NCBI GenBank assembly: GCA_009781125.1
Contig: WQYS01000091.1
Span: forward strand, 1-8,305
Source: Acidobacteriaceae bacterium
Lineage (GTDB): Bacteria > Acidobacteriota > Terriglobia > Terriglobales > Acidobacteriaceae
Direction: 5' to 3'
DNA: 8,305 bases
Part shown: piece after piece, positions 7,204-8,305 of the stretch
Position numbering within the stretch: the first letter of the stretch is position 1
Layout: every line of letters starts with the position of its first letter
Notes under the pieces: model-generated
The model's input: the letters and a program-made list of their open reading frames with translations, nothing else
Databases searched by the model: none
What the model was told of the DNA's origin: nothing
Translations under genes and position numbers: made by a program

Positions 7204-7291
7204 TCGATGCCGCCCGGACGGCAGGCGCTGGTCATTTACACTGGAAATAAACCATATTCATACCAGTTTGCCCGAGGAGCAGCTACCACAC

Positions 7292-7708
7292 ATGTCACAA
7301 CGCACATTCAGCATCATTAAGCCCGACGCCGTACGCAAGGGCCACACCGCAGCCATCCTGGCCGAGATCGAAAAAGCAGGATTCAGAATTGTCTCGATCA
7401 AGCGCGCCTCCATCTCCAGGGCTCAGGCCGAAGGTTTTTATTATGTTCACAAGGACCGCCCTTTCTTCGGTGAGCTGACCGAATTCATGTCCAGCGGACC
7501 CATCTTCCCCATGGTGCTGGAGAAGGAGAACGCCATCGCCGACCTGCGCAAGCTGATGGGAGCCACCAATCCGGCGCAGGCCGAGGCGGGAACCATCCGC
7601 GCTAAGTATGCAGCCTCGATCGGCGAGAACGCCATCCACGGCTCCGACGCTGAGGAGACAGCGGCCTTCGAGATCGGCTACTTCTTCGCCGGCTACGAAC
7701 TGAAGTAA
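7292..7708 (+). CDS. ndk: Nucleoside diphosphate kinase
   Basis: A 138-residue protein of the normal family length. It transfers the gamma phosphate from NTPs (mostly ATP) to other NDPs through a phospho-histidine intermediate, balancing nucleotide pools in the cytoplasm. The N-terminus is the family's [14 protein letters not shown] with Lys10, and the active-site His116 lies in NAIHGSDA. Other conserved pieces are [10 protein letters not shown] (53-62), [15 protein letters not shown] (68-82) and [16 protein letters not shown] (92-107). I start it at ATG 7292 because the family begins just before this strand. A TTG at 7268 would add 8 residues not seen in homologues. GAGGAG (7274-7279) is the likely ribosome site, though its 12-base distance is longer than usual. 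No convincing promoter was seen in the 88 bases shared with the divergent small gene. An imperfect hairpin lies 17 bases past the stop codon. Confidence 0.98.
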   Translation: MSQRTFSIIKPDAVRKGHTAAILAEIEKAGFRIVSIKRASISRAQAEGFYYVHKDRPFFGELTEFMSSGPIFPMVLEKENAIADLRKLMGATNPAQAEAGTIRAKYAASIGENAIHGSDAEETAAFEIGYFFAGYELK

Positions 7709-7725
7709 ACAAAGACTGTTCGAGG

Positions 7726-7761
7726 ACCACACTCATGACGGTTTTTCGTCATGGGCGTGGT
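7726..7761 (+). terminator. Imperfect hairpin after ndk, no U-tract
   Basis: Bases 7726-7740 can pair with 7747-7761 around a GTTTTT loop: 15 positions with one A-C mismatch and one T-G wobble, the inner seven pairs perfect. It starts 17 bases after the ndk stop. No T-run follows, so it may be an attenuating or mRNA-end-protecting structure, not a classic intrinsic terminator. Transcription could continue into the HAD gene. Confidence 0.5.
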
Positions 7762-7817
7762 GCTTCGTACTCTGTTGCGCCGTCTTAATTTGTAGAGAGA
7801 TTTGTGAGGAGACCCGA

Positions 7818-8305
7818 GTGGAATTGAAGCTGCCCGCGGGCGAGTTCAGCGCCTATCTGTTCGACTGCGACGGTACCATTGCCGATTCCATGCCGCTGCA
7901 CTACATCGCCTGGAAGGCCGTCTTCGACGAGTGGAACTGTGAGTTCCCTGAGGACCAGTTCTACTCCTGGGGAGGCCGTCCGGTAGCCGAGGTCATCCGG
8001 GCCATGAACCAGATGCACGGACTGCACATGCCGGTCGAAGAGACGCGCCGCCGCAAGGAGCAGATGTACATGGACCGGCTGGCCGATCTGAAGCCTGTTC
8101 CTGGCGTTCTGGAGCATATCGAAGCCAGTTACGGCAGGATCCCGTTTGCTGTGGTCTCGGGGGGCACGCACGATGTGGTTGAGGCTTCGCTGCGCGCTAT
8201 CAATCTGCTGGACCGCTTCGAAACTCTGGTGTGCGTGGGTGACTATAAAAAAGGCAAACCCGATCCGGAGCCTTTTCTGCTGGCCGCGGAACGGCTGGGA
8301 ATCCG
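7818..8305 (+). CDS. HAD-superfamily phosphatase, beta-phosphoglucomutase/YqaB-like (3' end outside window)
   Basis: The first 162 codons of a HAD subfamily IA hydrolase, open at the right edge. HAD motif I is FDCDGTIADS (residues 15-24) with the nucleophile Asp16 and the acid/base Asp18. A helical cap domain (about 25-92) follows. Motif II is VVSGG with Ser114, and motif III is KKGKPDPEPF with Lys147. The last acidic motif lies beyond the window. The layout resembles sugar-phosphate phosphatases and phosphoglucomutases such as YqaB; substrate cannot be told. The GTG start is backed by GAGGAG (7806-7811), six bases upstream. The gene is 109 bases after ndk on the same strand, with the hairpin between, so cotranscription is possible but not shown. 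It is probably a soluble cytoplasmic enzyme. Confidence 0.92.
   Translation, partial: MELKLPAGEFSAYLFDCDGTIADSMPLHYIAWKAVFDEWNCEFPEDQFYSWGGRPVAEVIRAMNQMHGLHMPVEETRRRKEQMYMDRLADLKPVPGVLEHIEASYGRIPFAVVSGGTHDVVEASLRAINLLDRFETLVCVGDYKKGKPDPEPFLLAAERLGI

Noticed and set aside
7208..7223. Inverted repeat TGCCG-CCCGGA-CGGCA before the small membrane protein gene
   Set aside because: A five-base stem in GC-rich DNA is expected by chance; no sign that it is an operator.
7235..7263. TTTACA with a possible -10 near TATTCA/TCATAC upstream of ndk
   Set aside because: No candidate -10 hexamer gives both acceptable spacing and a good match to the consensus.
7734..7787. 17-codon frame beginning within the hairpin after ndk
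   Set aside because: It has no ribosome binding site, and its start lies in the stem; likely chance.

Overview
The window looks like chromosomal DNA from a GC-rich Gram-negative bacterium, most likely an acidobacterium of the Terriglobales type (Granulicella/Terriglobus/Edaphobacter-like). The clues are an Ig-like repeat surface protein whose C-terminus has two hydrophobic segments and a Gly-rich Cys motif, and an OmpA-family protein beside an orphan lipoprotein. This assignment is inferred from gene style, not from a search. There is no sign of a mobile element, CRISPR array, rRNA or tRNA gene.

Layout, left to right. (1) Bases 1-1386 (+) hold the 3' part of an Ig-like repeat protein, closed by a textbook intrinsic terminator (1409-1445). 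(2) A stretch of about 350 bases carries no gene I can support. (3) An SRPBCC-fold protein (1801-2361, +) runs tail to tail with the universal P-loop ATPase/GTPase YchF (2436-3533, -), which uses a TTG start. (4) Divergently from ychF, an OmpA-family coiled-coil envelope protein (3655-5142, +) is followed 21 bases later by an unrecognised 504-residue lipoprotein with a C-terminal membrane anchor (5164-6678, +). The two probably form one envelope operon. (5) On the minus strand, a small FmdB-type zinc-ribbon protein (6664-6966) overlaps the lipoprotein gene by 15 bases at its 3' end. Upstream of it lies a short two-helix membrane protein of 56 residues (7033-7203, -) that ordinary length cut-offs would miss. 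(6) Nucleoside diphosphate kinase ndk (7292-7708, +) follows, then an imperfect hairpin without a U-tract (7726-7761). A HAD-family phosphatase (7818-8305, +) is cut by the right edge.

Functionally this is a mixed block. Housekeeping genes (ychF, ndk, HAD phosphatase) are interleaved with cell-envelope genes (Ig-like surface protein, OmpA-like protein, lipoprotein, small membrane protein). The most unusual parts are the two-anchor orphan lipoprotein next to the OmpA-like protein, and the C-terminal membrane/Cys module of the Ig-like protein. I see no convincing defence or other novel multi-gene system.
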